DNA of 63,628 bases from Lachnospiraceae bacterium (GTDB taxonomy: Bacteria > Bacillota > Clostridia > Lachnospirales > Lachnospiraceae): contig JAILQQ010000130.1 of the NCBI GenBank assembly GCA_024698885.1, positions 1 through 63,628 on the forward strand, read 5' to 3'. Each line of letters begins with the position of its first letter. Position 1 is the first letter of the stretch. The notes under the pieces were generated by a model. That model saw nothing but the letters and a program-made list of their open reading frames with translations, did not search any database and was not told where the DNA came from. Position numbers and translations under genes: made by a program. Shown in pieces: positions 54,840-63,497 of the stretch.

Positions 54840-54868
54840 TTGACATTCCGGAGGATATACCGTATAAA
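54840..54868 (+). promoter_or_regulatory. Promoter of the double-glycine peptide gene at 54923
   Basis: TTGACA and TATAAA are exactly 17 bases apart, a strong vegetative promoter just after the MCP gene. Confidence 0.7.
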
Positions 54869-54922
54869 TAGATGTAGGTGGAACACCGACAATAGAATAT
54901 GATCTAAAGGAGGGTAATGCGA

Positions 54923-55201
54923 ATGTCTGATAAGACAAATCTCAGTCTCAAGGATTTAAAAAACAAGAAGACCCTGAAGGAAAGGGGCAAGTTAACGGAC
55001 GCAGAGCTTGATAAGGTAACGGGCGGTTACTGGGAGTATCAGGGCTATGCGGCAGGTTACTGGATTGAGTGTCCTTTCTGCGGAAGATTCCAGGAAAGTG
55101 ATTTTGCCACATGGGCAGATACGGCCCAGCAGGTAGATCAGTTCAGGTGCAAATGCAACGGCGCCTTTGCCGTGGATGCGGCAGGCAATATGTATTATTG
55201 A
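54923..55201 (+). CDS. Peptide with double-glycine leader and Cys-rich core
   Basis: 92 residues. The leader ends 'LTDAELDKVTGG' at Gly34-Gly35. The core has two Cys pairs ('CPFC' and 'CKC') around 'WADTAQQVDQF', as in a small zinc ribbon or disulfide peptide. The start is the ATG eight bases after AAGGAGGG; an ATG six bases earlier is too close to the site. Its promoter is near perfect and a strong terminator follows, so it is a single-gene transcript. It is probably secreted after leader cleavage. Confidence 0.8.
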   Translation: MSDKTNLSLKDLKNKKTLKERGKLTDAELDKVTGGYWEYQGYAAGYWIECPFCGRFQESDFATWADTAQQVDQFRCKCNGAFAVDAAGNMYY

Positions 55202-55220
55202 TCGGAGCCACATGACAGAA

Positions 55221-55265
55221 ACGGCACCGGATATGGGGGATTCCCCTCTTCCGGTGCCGTTTTTT
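55221..55265 (+). terminator. Rho-independent terminator
   Basis: ACGGCACCGG (55221-55230) pairs perfectly with CCGGTGCCGT (55251-55260), with an inner GGGG/CCCC pairing and five T after. It ends the peptide transcript. Confidence 0.9.
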
Positions 55266-55281
55266 GGTTTGCTATCCGATC

Positions 55282-55560
55282 TTAACCGTGGTAGGCCGGG
55301 CAGCCCTCACAGTTCCTCTCATATTTAGCCGGGCAAGAGTTGCAGTCTCTGATTATTCGCGGATCCTGTCCTCCGGCTACTTTGTCAAGCTCTTCATCCG
55401 TCAAAAGCATGCCGGCCTTTCTTATGGCATCTATCTGCTCAGAAACAAAAAGGTCCTCAACAGATCCCCCTATATAGTTATACGCACTATCATGGAAAAA
55501 GGCAGAATTTTTTTTCCATTCGGCCGGATCTTCCGCAAAACGGCTCCTGCAGAGGCTCAC
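55282..55560 (-). CDS. Peptide with long double-glycine leader, four-Cys core
   Basis: 92 residues. 'LLTDEELDKVAGG' (Gly63-Gly64) matches the leader of the peptide at 54923 nearly exactly, but here the leader is longer. The short core has 'CNSC' and 'CEGC' (Cys73, 76, 84, 87). The start is a GTG overlapping the stop of the hybrid histidine kinase by 4 bases, so the peptide is translated after the kinase. It may be a processed signal or bacteriocin linked to this sensor. Confidence 0.72.
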   Translation of the reverse strand: MSLCRSRFAEDPAEWKKNSAFFHDSAYNYIGGSVEDLFVSEQIDAIRKAGMLLTDEELDKVAGGQDPRIIRDCNSCPAKYERNCEGCPAYHG

Positions 55561-57854
55561 GCTTCCGGCGCAAACTCCAGTACTTCGGCATCATCTTCCC
55601 CGGGAGCTTCCGCCTCGCCTTCCGGCAGAACTTTTTCAAGCGTATCCAGCACTTTATCATATTCACGCAGAAATTCCCCGTGACCGGAGAGAACGGAAGC
55701 CTTATCCCCCTTTCCGGCGGAGATTTCCAACATCATGGCAAGCTGATAAGGAGCCTCGGCGCCGATCATGGCGGAGGTGCTTTTGATCGAATGGATCAGC
55801 GTCTCATAGTTTTTAAAATCTTCCGCTCGTAAGAATTTTGCCAGATCTTCCTTTTTCTCCCCGGAGCCGTTTAAATATTCGCTCAGGATCAAACGGTAGA
55901 ATTCGTCGTCCCCGCCGCAGTTTGCCAGGCCTCTTGCGGTATCGATCCCGTTGTCTTCGAGGATCTTAAAGGGAGATTCGATCATTTCACCGTTTAGTTC
56001 CGCCTGATCGGCGTTCATTTCCTCGTCTTCTTCAACGATCTCGATCTTTTCCGCCGGAATGTACTTTTTCAGCATCGTTTCAAGATACGTACTGTCGATC
56101 GGCTTGGTCAGATAATCGTTAAAGCCTTTGGACAGATAGCGCTCCCTGGCGCCGACCACAGCGTCGGCCGTAAGACATATCACAGGGGTATCGATATTCG
56201 GCCCTTCCTTATGACTCCTGATAGCACGCAGCGTTTCTTCGCCGTCCATCTCAGGCATTCTCTGATCCATCAGGATCACATCGTATTTCTTCTGAAGCGC
56301 AAGCGCCACAGCTTCTTTTCCGCCGGAGGCCGTATCAATGCGTACCAGTGTATCCCTGAGGAATTCCGTGGCTACGATCAGGTTCATTTTTGTATCATCC
56401 ACAATGAGGATATCTGCCTCAGGCGCCCGGAAGCTTTCGTGATATGCTTTTCTTTCGCCGAGGGTTTTCTCAAATTTCTCCTTGAAATTGCCGATCGGCT
56501 CCTGCGAGATGACTGTCTGGGGAATGGTGATCGTAAAGGTCGATCCGACGCCATAGGTGCTTTCGACTGTGATATCGCCATCCATCATCGAAAGGAGCAT
56601 CTTCGTGATGGCAAGCCCCAGGCCCGTGCCTTCCTTGGTGCTGTTTTTTTCCAGATCAACCCTTTCAAATTTCCCGAACAGTTTCTCCAGGTTTTCTTCC
56701 CGGATACCGATCCCCGTATCGGATACCGAAATGACTAACTTCATGACAGACCTTCCGTCGGGGGTCTTTTCCGGTCCTTCTCCGGCAACCTTCAGGGTTA
56801 TGCTTCCTGTATCCGTATACTTGACAGCGTTGTTCAATACGTTCGTGATCACCTGCCTGACTCTTACGACGTCACCGAACAGACGGTCCGGAAGACTTTC
56901 ATCCACATCTGTAAGGAAGGTCAGATTTTTACTCTTTGCCCTGAAAAAGACCATATTACTGACATCATTGATCACGGCGCTCAGCTGGTATTCAACCTCC
57001 ACGATATCCATTTTGCCTTCTTCGATCTTCGTGAAATCCAGAATATCGTTAATGATGGCAAGGAGATTGCTTCCGGCACTGTCCACGTTTCCGGAATAAT
57101 TCCGGATCTTCCGGAAGGCTTCGTGATACACCATCGGACTGGCGCCGGAGAGTTTTTCCGCTTTGGCGGACTCCCTTAAGATCATCTCATTCATACCGAG
57201 AACCGCGTTGATCGGCGTGCGGATCTCATGACTGGTATTGGCGAGGAAATCCGTCTTCGCCTCGCTGGCCCGTCTCGCTTCTTCCAAGGCATTATCCTGT
57301 CTGATCTTTGCCCGGACCGTTTCGTACTGCGCCAGGCCGCACATGACCACGTTGACAAAATACATCATGGGAAGACGGGAATAGTAAACATCCGGGAAAC
57401 GATAGCCCATATCTCGCAGAGGCGTGTTCATATATATGACCATGATGAGGAAGAACACGAGATTGAAATACAGGCCGTAGGACAGGTTAAAGAAAAAGAA
57501 AACAACAGGTACGGCCAGAAAGAACAGAAAGATACTGGAGCCGTCCGTTCCGCCGGTATAAAGGAAAAACATGAAGGTGATCCAGTAGACAAAGCACTGG
57601 ATATTGATGGCCAGATGCATCAGCCAGCGTCGTTTCTTTTTTCCGAATTTACATATGGAAAAATTGAGGACGGCGATGGCTGTCATGACCGCGCAGAAGA
57701 GCGCGTATTTCGCCACCAGCATATCACCGCGGATATAGTTATCGATGCACAGATAAATACAGAAGGGGACGACAAAGGAATATATGGCGATGCACAGTGT
57801 CAGGTTTACGGTGACGTAGCGCTCGTCGATATGAAACAGTTTCTTTATATCCAT
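55557..57854 (-). CDS. Hybrid sensor histidine kinase with receiver and Hpt domains
   Basis: 765 residues. Six or so membrane segments (~15-180) form the sensor. HisKA has His209 in 'FLANTSHEIRTP'; the HATPase domain (~310-445) has 'NNAVKYTDTG', 'DTGIGI' and 'GTGLGL'. A receiver domain (~480-600) has Asp530 in 'VILMDQRMP', and a C-terminal Hpt domain has His688 in 'LIHSIKSTSAM'. The full phosphorelay in one chain needs an outside regulator. Start behind AAGGGAG. A GTG of a double-glycine peptide gene overlaps its stop. Confidence 0.93.
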   Translation of the reverse strand: MDIKKLFHIDERYVTVNLTLCIAIYSFVVPFCIYLCIDNYIRGDMLVAKYALFCAVMTAIAVLNFSICKFGKKKRRWLMHLAINIQCFVYWITFMFFLYTGGTDGSSIFLFFLAVPVVFFFFNLSYGLYFNLVFFLIMVIYMNTPLRDMGYRFPDVYYSRLPMMYFVNVVMCGLAQYETVRAKIRQDNALEEARRASEAKTDFLANTSHEIRTPINAVLGMNEMILRESAKAEKLSGASPMVYHEAFRKIRNYSGNVDSAGSNLLAIINDILDFTKIEEGKMDIVEVEYQLSAVINDVSNMVFFRAKSKNLTFLTDVDESLPDRLFGDVVRVRQVITNVLNNAVKYTDTGSITLKVAGEGPEKTPDGRSVMKLVISVSDTGIGIREENLEKLFGKFERVDLEKNSTKEGTGLGLAITKMLLSMMDGDITVESTYGVGSTFTITIPQTVISQEPIGNFKEKFEKTLGERKAYHESFRAPEADILIVDDTKMNLIVATEFLRDTLVRIDTASGGKEAVALALQKKYDVILMDQRMPEMDGEETLRAIRSHKEGPNIDTPVICLTADAVVGARERYLSKGFNDYLTKPIDSTYLETMLKKYIPAEKIEIVEEDEEMNADQAELNGEMIESPFKILEDNGIDTARGLANCGGDDEFYRLILSEYLNGSGEKKEDLAKFLRAEDFKNYETLIHSIKSTSAMIGAEAPYQLAMMLEISAGKGDKASVLSGHGEFLREYDKVLDTLEKVLPEGEAEAPGEDDAEVLEFAPEA

Positions 57855-58105
57855 AGCGGTCTCCCTTCTTAGCGGCGACTGCGCCGATCCGCTTCGGCAC
57901 ATTATCTATTTCATTATATCATATAATGTCCGGTGTATGTCCATTGAATATCCTGTGTTTATTGACCTGTTTTCTGACCGGACAGACCGGTTAAACATAG
58001 TGCTTCAAGAAAAAATATGATATAATTTAACTGCTTTTTGTAAGAGTTTCAAAACCGCTCATAAGAACCTATGGGATCATATCGGCGTGGAAAGGAGAAG
58101 GTCAG

Positions 58106-59155
58106 ATGGAAATGCAGAGAGGAGCCTTTATGAGAGGCACCGACAAAATGGTCATAAAGGATATTGAAAAGCCGAAGGCGGGAAAAGGGAAGGTTGTGGT
58201 GTCGATCGAGTATGTAGGGATCTGCGGGTCGGACGTGCACTACTACCACAGCGGAAGATGCGGCGCTTATGAAGTGGATCTGTCACAGGATTTCATGCTG
58301 GGACATGAATGCGGCGGCGTGATCGCCGAGGTGGGAGAGGGCGTTACCGGCCTGAAGGTCGGCGACAAGGTCGCGCTGGAGCCCGGTATCACCTGCGGAA
58401 ACTGTGAGTTCTGCAAGGCCGGGAAATATAACCTCTGTCCGGACGTGATCTTTTTGGCCACGCCTCCCGTACAGGGCTGTAATATGGAGTTTATCGAGTA
58501 TCCGCAGGAATACTGCTTTAAGCTGCCGGAGCATCTCTCTACCAGGGAGGGAGCGCTGATCGAGCCGCTATCGGTGGGAATGCATGCGGCAAACCAGGGT
58601 AATGTCGGTGTCGGAGATACCGTAGTCATTCTCGGCGCCGGCTGCATCGGGCTTACGACCCTTCTGGCCTGCCGCGCTCACGGCTGCGGTACCGTTATTG
58701 TAAGCGATCTTGTGGACGCAAGGCTTGATAAGGCAAAGGAGCTGGGCGCGGACCATGTGCTCAACGGGAAGAACTGCGATGTCATTGAAGAGATCAGAAG
58801 GATAACGGGCGGCCGTCTGGCAGATAAGGTTTTCGAAACCGCCGGCTCCCCCGTCACGATCAGGCAGACGCCCTTTGCCGCGGGCCGGGGCGCAACCGTC
58901 ACGCTGGTCGGTATTTCCGTACAGCCGGAGATCGAGTTCAACTTTGCCCAGGTCATGGATAAGGAGCTGAGCATTCAGTCCGTCTTCCGTTACCGGAATA
59001 TCTATCCCCGCGCTATCGCGGCAGTGGCAAGCGGCGCAGTGAACGTCAAGGGCATCGTAACCCACGAATTTGATTTTGATCACATCCAGGACGCTTATGA
59101 CGAGGCGGTCAATAACAAAACAGACCTGGTTAAGGCGGTTATCAAGGTGAAATGA
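58106..59155 (+). CDS. Zinc-dependent polyol (xylitol/sorbitol-type) dehydrogenase
   Basis: 349 residues, medium-chain dehydrogenase. Catalytic zinc: Cys40 ('GICGSDVHYY'), His67-Glu68 ('GHECGG'). Structural zinc: Cys97, 100, 103, 111. NAD-binding 'VVILGAGCIGL'. The 'GSDVHYYHSGRCG' signature is that of sorbitol/xylitol dehydrogenases. It would oxidise xylitol or sorbitol to a ketose, which an FGGY kinase like that at 51682 could phosphorylate. AAGGAG precedes the start. Confidence 0.92.
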   Translation: MEMQRGAFMRGTDKMVIKDIEKPKAGKGKVVVSIEYVGICGSDVHYYHSGRCGAYEVDLSQDFMLGHECGGVIAEVGEGVTGLKVGDKVALEPGITCGNCEFCKAGKYNLCPDVIFLATPPVQGCNMEFIEYPQEYCFKLPEHLSTREGALIEPLSVGMHAANQGNVGVGDTVVILGAGCIGLTTLLACRAHGCGTVIVSDLVDARLDKAKELGADHVLNGKNCDVIEEIRRITGGRLADKVFETAGSPVTIRQTPFAAGRGATVTLVGISVQPEIEFNFAQVMDKELSIQSVFRYRNIYPRAIAAVASGAVNVKGIVTHEFDFDHIQDAYDEAVNNKTDLVKAVIKVK

Positions 59156-59177
59156 TCCCTGCTCTTTGTGAGCGGCG

Positions 59178-60911
59178 CTAGACTTTACCAAGCTGCATCC
59201 GGTAGTATTTCTCGTAAATACCGCCGCGGCGGATCAGCTCTTTATGCGTTCCCCGTTCCCTGATGCCGTCTTCATCCAGTACGATGATCTCATCGGCGCC
59301 CAGTATGGTCGAAAGGCGATGCGCGATCGTAAGAGTCGTCCGGCCGACGGACAGCTTATCCAGCGATTCCTGGATATAACGTTCACTTTCGTTATCCAGG
59401 GCGCTGGTGGCTTCGTCCAGGATCAGGATGGGCGGATTCTTTAAGAATACTCTTGCGATCGCGATCCGCTGCTTCTGACCGCCGGACAGTCTTGCGCCCC
59501 GTTCCCCGACCTGTGTCTCAAAGCCTTCCGGAAGCTTTTCAATAAACTCGAGCAGATCCGCGTTCGCGGCTGCCTCAAATATCTCTTCATCGGATGCGCC
59601 GGGTTTTCCATAGGCGATATTCTCCCGGATAGTCCCGTTGAATAAATACACATCCTGCTGCACGATCCCGATAAAGCTTCTCAGGGATTTCTGCGTGACC
59701 TGCCGTACATCGGTCCCGTCGATCCTGACGCTTCCCGCCGTCACGTCATAGAAGCGGGGAAGCAGGGAACAAAGAGTAGTCTTTCCGCCGCCGGAGGGTC
59801 CGACGATCGCTACATTCTTTCCCGCGTCCAGATGCAGGTTGATATCCTTAAGGACTGTTTCTTCCTTTTCATAGGAGAAGCAGACATTCTCATAGTCAAT
59901 GACCCCGGTAACCTCCGTAAGCGGGAAAGCATCCGGACTGTCCGTGATCTCCGGCATCGTTTCCATTACTTCCGCAAACCGCTCAAAACCTGCCATCCCC
60001 TTTTGAAGCTGTTCGGTAAACTCCACGAGTACGTTGACCGGATTAATGAAAATGTTGATATAAAGAGCATAGATGGCAAGATCCTCCCCGGTTATCCGGC
60101 CGGTAGCAAGAAAGGCGCCGCCCGCGGCTATAATGGTAATAAACATCAGGCCTTCGAAAAAATTATTACCGGCATGGAAAAACGCGAACTGCCTGTAGTT
60201 TTCCCGCTTGGAATCCAGAAAGGCCAGATTGGAGCGGGTAAACTTCTTTTGCTCGACTTCCTCCCCGGTAAAGGATTTTACCACGCGGATCCCGCCGAGG
60301 GTATCCTGTAATGCCGAGTTTATTCCGGCGATCTTTCTCCTGTTGTCGGAGAAGGTCGCACGCATCCTTTTGTTCTGACTGATCGAAAATATGAGCATGC
60401 ATATGACCACAGCCCCGAGGCATAACGTCAGCGCCGTATTGATCCTGAGCAGCAGGACAAAGGAACCGAGGATCTTGACCACGGATATAAAGATATTCTC
60501 CGGCCCGTGATGCGCAAGCTCCGAGATATCAAAAAGATCCGACACCAGCTTGCTCATCATTTCGCCGGTATTATGCGAATCATAATAGGAAAAGGAAAAA
60601 GCCTCGAACCGGTCAAAAAGCTCCTGCCGCATCTGCGATTCGATCCGCGCGCCCATCATATGTCCCTGATATGTCACATACCATTTGCAGAAGGTCCTGA
60701 TGCCGTACATGATCAAAAGCAGCGCGGTAAGCATTCCGAGCCTTGCCAGGATCACAGCCGCCGCTTCCTTAAAAAGCGTAGCCTGAAGGAATCTTAAAAG
60801 CTGAGGGAATGCCAGATCGATCAGGGACAGGAGCGACGCGCAGATCAGATCCAGGATAAATACTTTTTTATAGGGTTTGTAGTAAGGGATAAATCGTTTG
60901 ATCAGCTTCAT
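59178..60911 (-). CDS. ABC exporter, fused membrane and ATPase domains
   Basis: 577 residues, a homodimer- or heterodimer-type exporter half. Six membrane segments (~1-310) include 'NTGEMMSKLVSDLFDISELAHHG'. The ATPase has Walker A 'GPSGGGKTT', signature 'LSGGQKQR' and Walker B 'ILILDEATSALD'. No C39 peptidase domain is present, so it is not the processing transporter for the nearby double-glycine peptides. The ribosome site is weak. Confidence 0.92.
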   Translation of the reverse strand: MKLIKRFIPYYKPYKKVFILDLICASLLSLIDLAFPQLLRFLQATLFKEAAAVILARLGMLTALLLIMYGIRTFCKWYVTYQGHMMGARIESQMRQELFDRFEAFSFSYYDSHNTGEMMSKLVSDLFDISELAHHGPENIFISVVKILGSFVLLLRINTALTLCLGAVVICMLIFSISQNKRMRATFSDNRRKIAGINSALQDTLGGIRVVKSFTGEEVEQKKFTRSNLAFLDSKRENYRQFAFFHAGNNFFEGLMFITIIAAGGAFLATGRITGEDLAIYALYINIFINPVNVLVEFTEQLQKGMAGFERFAEVMETMPEITDSPDAFPLTEVTGVIDYENVCFSYEKEETVLKDINLHLDAGKNVAIVGPSGGGKTTLCSLLPRFYDVTAGSVRIDGTDVRQVTQKSLRSFIGIVQQDVYLFNGTIRENIAYGKPGASDEEIFEAAANADLLEFIEKLPEGFETQVGERGARLSGGQKQRIAIARVFLKNPPILILDEATSALDNESERYIQESLDKLSVGRTTLTIAHRLSTILGADEIIVLDEDGIRERGTHKELIRRGGIYEKYYRMQLGKV

Positions 60912-61026
60912 AGGTCCGACCGATTCATTTCTGTATACTTTTGCGTCAGATTATATCATTTTTTTCCATTGGCAACAAGTTTATGAGCATTTCCCATAAT
61001 TTTATCGTATAATCAGAAAGGTGATT

Positions 61027-61131
61027 GCGAATCGGCGCGGGTCAAGCGGAAATGATTCGGTCGGATCGCCGACCGAATCGGCATGAACAAGTTCATGCCT
61101 AAGCGCACGATTCGCAAGCGAATCGGCGCGG
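61027..61131. repeat. Cluster of three perfect hairpins with a direct repeat
   Basis: Perfect inverted repeats lie side by side: GATTCGGTCGG/CCGACCGAATC (61054-61079, 11 bp), GGCATGAAC/GTTCATGCC (61080-61099, 9 bp), and CGATTCGC/GCGAATCG (61108-61125, 8 bp). The 14-mer GCGAATCGGCGCGG occurs at both ends (61027 and 61118). The whole lies in the leader of dtd, just after the divergent ABC gene. Confidence 0.75.
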
Positions 61132-61144
61132 AGGAGAGATAAAG

Positions 61145-61609
61145 ATGAAATTCGTTATACAGAGAGTCAATGAGGCGGAGGTCATGGTGGAGGACAGGGT
61201 CACCGGACGGTGCGGAAAGGGGTTTCTGATCTTCATCGGCGTATGCGATACCGATACTAAGGAGATCGCCGACCGGATGATCCGGAAGACCGTGAACCTG
61301 CGGATCTTTTCCGACGCCCAGGGAAAGACCAATCTTTCGATCCGGGATGTGGGGGGCTCGATCCTTGCCGTCTCTCAGTTTACCCTCTATGCGGATATCC
61401 GTAAGGGGAACAGACCTTCTTTTACGAAAGCGGGAAGTCCGGCCCATGCGGAGGAGCTTTACGAGTATATCCTGAAGGAGCTTCGGGAAACCTGTCAGAT
61501 CCCCGTGGAAGCCGGCGTATTCGGGGCCGAGATGCGGGTAAGGCTTGAAAACAGCGGACCGTTTACCATCATCATGGAATCGGAAGAGCTGTTTCCGACG
61601 GGTTCTTAA
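61145..61609 (+). CDS. dtd: D-aminoacyl-tRNA deacylase
   Basis: 154 residues. It removes D-amino acids from tRNA, preventing mistranslation. Signatures: N-terminal 'MKFVIQRVNEAEV', the active-site 'SQFTLYAD', and 'FGAEMRV' followed by 'NSGPFTII' (the cross-subunit Gly-Pro; here 'GP' is intact). Start behind GGAGGAGAG. Its end overlaps the convergent YolD-like gene by 38 bases. Confidence 0.94.
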   Translation: MKFVIQRVNEAEVMVEDRVTGRCGKGFLIFIGVCDTDTKEIADRMIRKTVNLRIFSDAQGKTNLSIRDVGGSILAVSQFTLYADIRKGNRPSFTKAGSPAHAEELYEYILKELRETCQIPVEAGVFGAEMRVRLENSGPFTIIMESEELFPTGS

Positions 61610-61784
61610 GATCGAAGCCCCTTAACGCGTCAAACGGCGCAAATATCTTAGCTCTGCGGGACAGATCCATTTTGGGGTGCCGTATGGAGAAAGGGTCATC
61701 CGGCGCATGCACGGGTTTTCCTTTTTCATATACCTCTTTATATCTGAAATTTTCAGGGACTGCCGATTCGTTTTTGCTTTCCAT
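61572..61784 (-). CDS. Small YolD-like protein under LexA-type promoter
   Basis: 70 residues. The conserved centre 'HPKMDLSRRAKIFAPFDALRGFD' parallels 'SLHDRAAQFAPFAALVGYD' of the YolD-like protein at 49391. No polymerase is next to it. The promoter places transcription start at the ATG itself, so translation may be leaderless; no ribosome site is visible. A longer frame from 61802 would start upstream of the -10 and is rejected. Its last bases overlap dtd by 38. Confidence 0.72.
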   Translation of the reverse strand: MESKNESAVPENFRYKEVYEKGKPVHAPDDPFSIRHPKMDLSRRAKIFAPFDALRGFDLKNPSETALPIP

Positions 61785-61790
61785 ACCTGC

Positions 61791-61819
61791 ATAATAGAAC
61801 ATATGTTCGATTATGTCAA
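61791..61819 (-). promoter_or_regulatory. lexA box: LexA (DinR)-regulated promoter
   Basis: On the minus strand, TTGACA (61814-61819) and TATTAT (61791-61796) are exactly 17 bases apart. CGAACATATGTTC (61797-61809), a match to the Gram-positive LexA box CGAAC-N4-GTTC, fills the spacer, so repressor binding would block the polymerase. Confidence 0.85.
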
Positions 61820-61849
61820 TACCTTTTTTGATTGTCTGAAAGGAGAATT

Positions 61850-63286
61850 ATGTCGGATCACAGAAAAACATCATTTTATAAATGCCTTTTAACCGCTTTT
61901 CTGCCGGCGGTGGTTTTTACGCTGGCATCCTGTTCCTTCCCTGTCCCCGTACAGACCGGATCGCTTCCTTCCGCTTCGGATAAGAATACCTCCGGGGATC
62001 TGCCGGAACGCGGGGAAGAGGGGATCCGGGCGATCGCCGTAAAGACAGAGGACCAGTCGATGACCATCACCGAAGGGACAAAGAAAACCCTGACCGGAAA
62101 AGCTGCTGTCATCTTCAGTGACGGAAGCAAAAAGGAGGATGCCTGCGTGCGCTGGTATGATGAGGACGGGACGCGGGTATTGTCCACAGAAGGGCTTGCG
62201 CCCGGAAGCCATACGCTGACGGGGAAGATCTCCTATTTTGACAATCCTGTGATCGAACAGAGAGCGGATCCCTATGTGATCTATAACGAGGACGACGGCT
62301 GCTACTATTTTACGGCCTCCTATCCTGCTTTTTTTGACGCGGAACACGGGTATGACAGGATCGTGCTCCGCAAAAGCCCTACCCTTTCCGGGCTTCGGGA
62401 GGCGGAAGAGCATATCATCTGGAAAGCGCACCCTTCCGGAGCGCAGAGCCATCATGTATGTGCGCCGGAGCTGCATAAGATAAACGGGAGCTGGTATATC
62501 TATTATGCCACGACCTGCAGCAGCGACATCTGGTCCATCCGGCCCTATGTGCTGCAGTGCAGTGGTCCCGATGACCTGTTAAATCCCGATAAATGGATCG
62601 ATAAAGGGCGTTTTACCGATAAAAACGGGAATGTAAACGGGATCTTCAACGCGTTTTCCCTGGATATGACCTGCTTTGAAAACAAGGGAAAGTATTACGC
62701 GATATGGGCGCATAAGGGATATTTCCCGGGCGCGCTTCCCGGCTCTCTTCTTCTGATGGCGGAGCTTGACGAAAAGGAGCCCTGGAAGCTTGCGTCGGAT
62801 CCCGTTCTTTTGTCGGAGCCGGAGTATGACTGGGAACAGGTAAACGAAAAGGTCAACGAGGGACCGGCCGTTCTTCAGCATGACGGGCGGATCTATGTGA
62901 CCTATTCCGCCTCCGCCACCGGACCGGAATATTGCATGGGCATGTTAAGCGCCGACGCGGACGCGGATCTTCTCGATGCCGCAAGCTGGCAGAAGGCGGA
63001 AAGGCCGGCGTTATCCTCCGATGACTTTACGGATCAGTACGGTCCCGGACATAACAGCTTTACGGTGGATGAAAACGGGAATACGATCATGGTATACCAT
63101 TCCAGGGATCAACGGTGCTATGACAATGAATGCGACTGGGCGGAGGCGGATCCGCTCTACGATCCCTGCCGGAACGCGAACTTTGCCTATGTCCGCTTTG
63201 ACGCAGACGGGACGCCGGTCTTTAACAGCACGGAGGAAAAGGAGACCGCCGGGCTTGCCGTATCCATTACGATAAAAGTAAAATAA
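61850..63286 (+). CDS. GH43-family glycoside hydrolase lipoprotein
   Basis: 478 residues, exported lipoprotein (lipobox LASC, Cys28). A ~100-residue linker and Ig-like segment precede a five-bladed beta-propeller of the GH43/62 type with candidate catalytic residues Asp140 ('RADPYVIY'), Asp272 ('FSLDMTCF') and Glu337 ('NEGPAV'). Such enzymes cut arabinofuranosyl or xylosyl bonds of plant polysaccharides. The start is the ATG four bases after AAGGAG. Confidence 0.88.
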   Translation: MSDHRKTSFYKCLLTAFLPAVVFTLASCSFPVPVQTGSLPSASDKNTSGDLPERGEEGIRAIAVKTEDQSMTITEGTKKTLTGKAAVIFSDGSKKEDACVRWYDEDGTRVLSTEGLAPGSHTLTGKISYFDNPVIEQRADPYVIYNEDDGCYYFTASYPAFFDAEHGYDRIVLRKSPTLSGLREAEEHIIWKAHPSGAQSHHVCAPELHKINGSWYIYYATTCSSDIWSIRPYVLQCSGPDDLLNPDKWIDKGRFTDKNGNVNGIFNAFSLDMTCFENKGKYYAIWAHKGYFPGALPGSLLLMAELDEKEPWKLASDPVLLSEPEYDWEQVNEKVNEGPAVLQHDGRIYVTYSASATGPEYCMGMLSADADADLLDAASWQKAERPALSSDDFTDQYGPGHNSFTVDENGNTIMVYHSRDQRCYDNECDWAEADPLYDPCRNANFAYVRFDADGTPVFNSTEEKETAGLAVSITIKVK

Positions 63287-63497
63287 TACTGAAAAAATAA
63301 TAATTTTTTTGTGAATAGTGTCAATTGCTATACGATCTCAAAGAAGGTATAGTATAATTCAGTGATTTATTAGTTTTGATCATTTCAGGGAAGCGATGGC
63401 GTTTCGGCTTTATACCGGAGCGCCGTTTTTTCGATGATCCGGTCTTTACACGGACCGGCGCAGAGAAGGAGATGTTCAGAGGGAGGAGAAGAGTATT
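63287..63497 (+). promoter_or_regulatory. Leader of the AGCS symporter gene, with conserved hairpin
   Basis: TATAAT lies at 63353-63358. From 63388 to 63432 the motif GGGAAGCG-ATGGCGTTT, stem CGG/CCG, GGAGCGCC and a T run repeats the element at 28577. A further hairpin CCGGTC/GACCGG follows (63438-63458). GGAGG is the ribosome site. The leader could control transcription or translation of the symporter. Confidence 0.55.

Noticed and set aside
59178-60911. Processing transporter for the double-glycine peptides
   Set aside because: The ABC exporter starts directly with membrane segments and lacks an N-terminal C39 peptidase domain.
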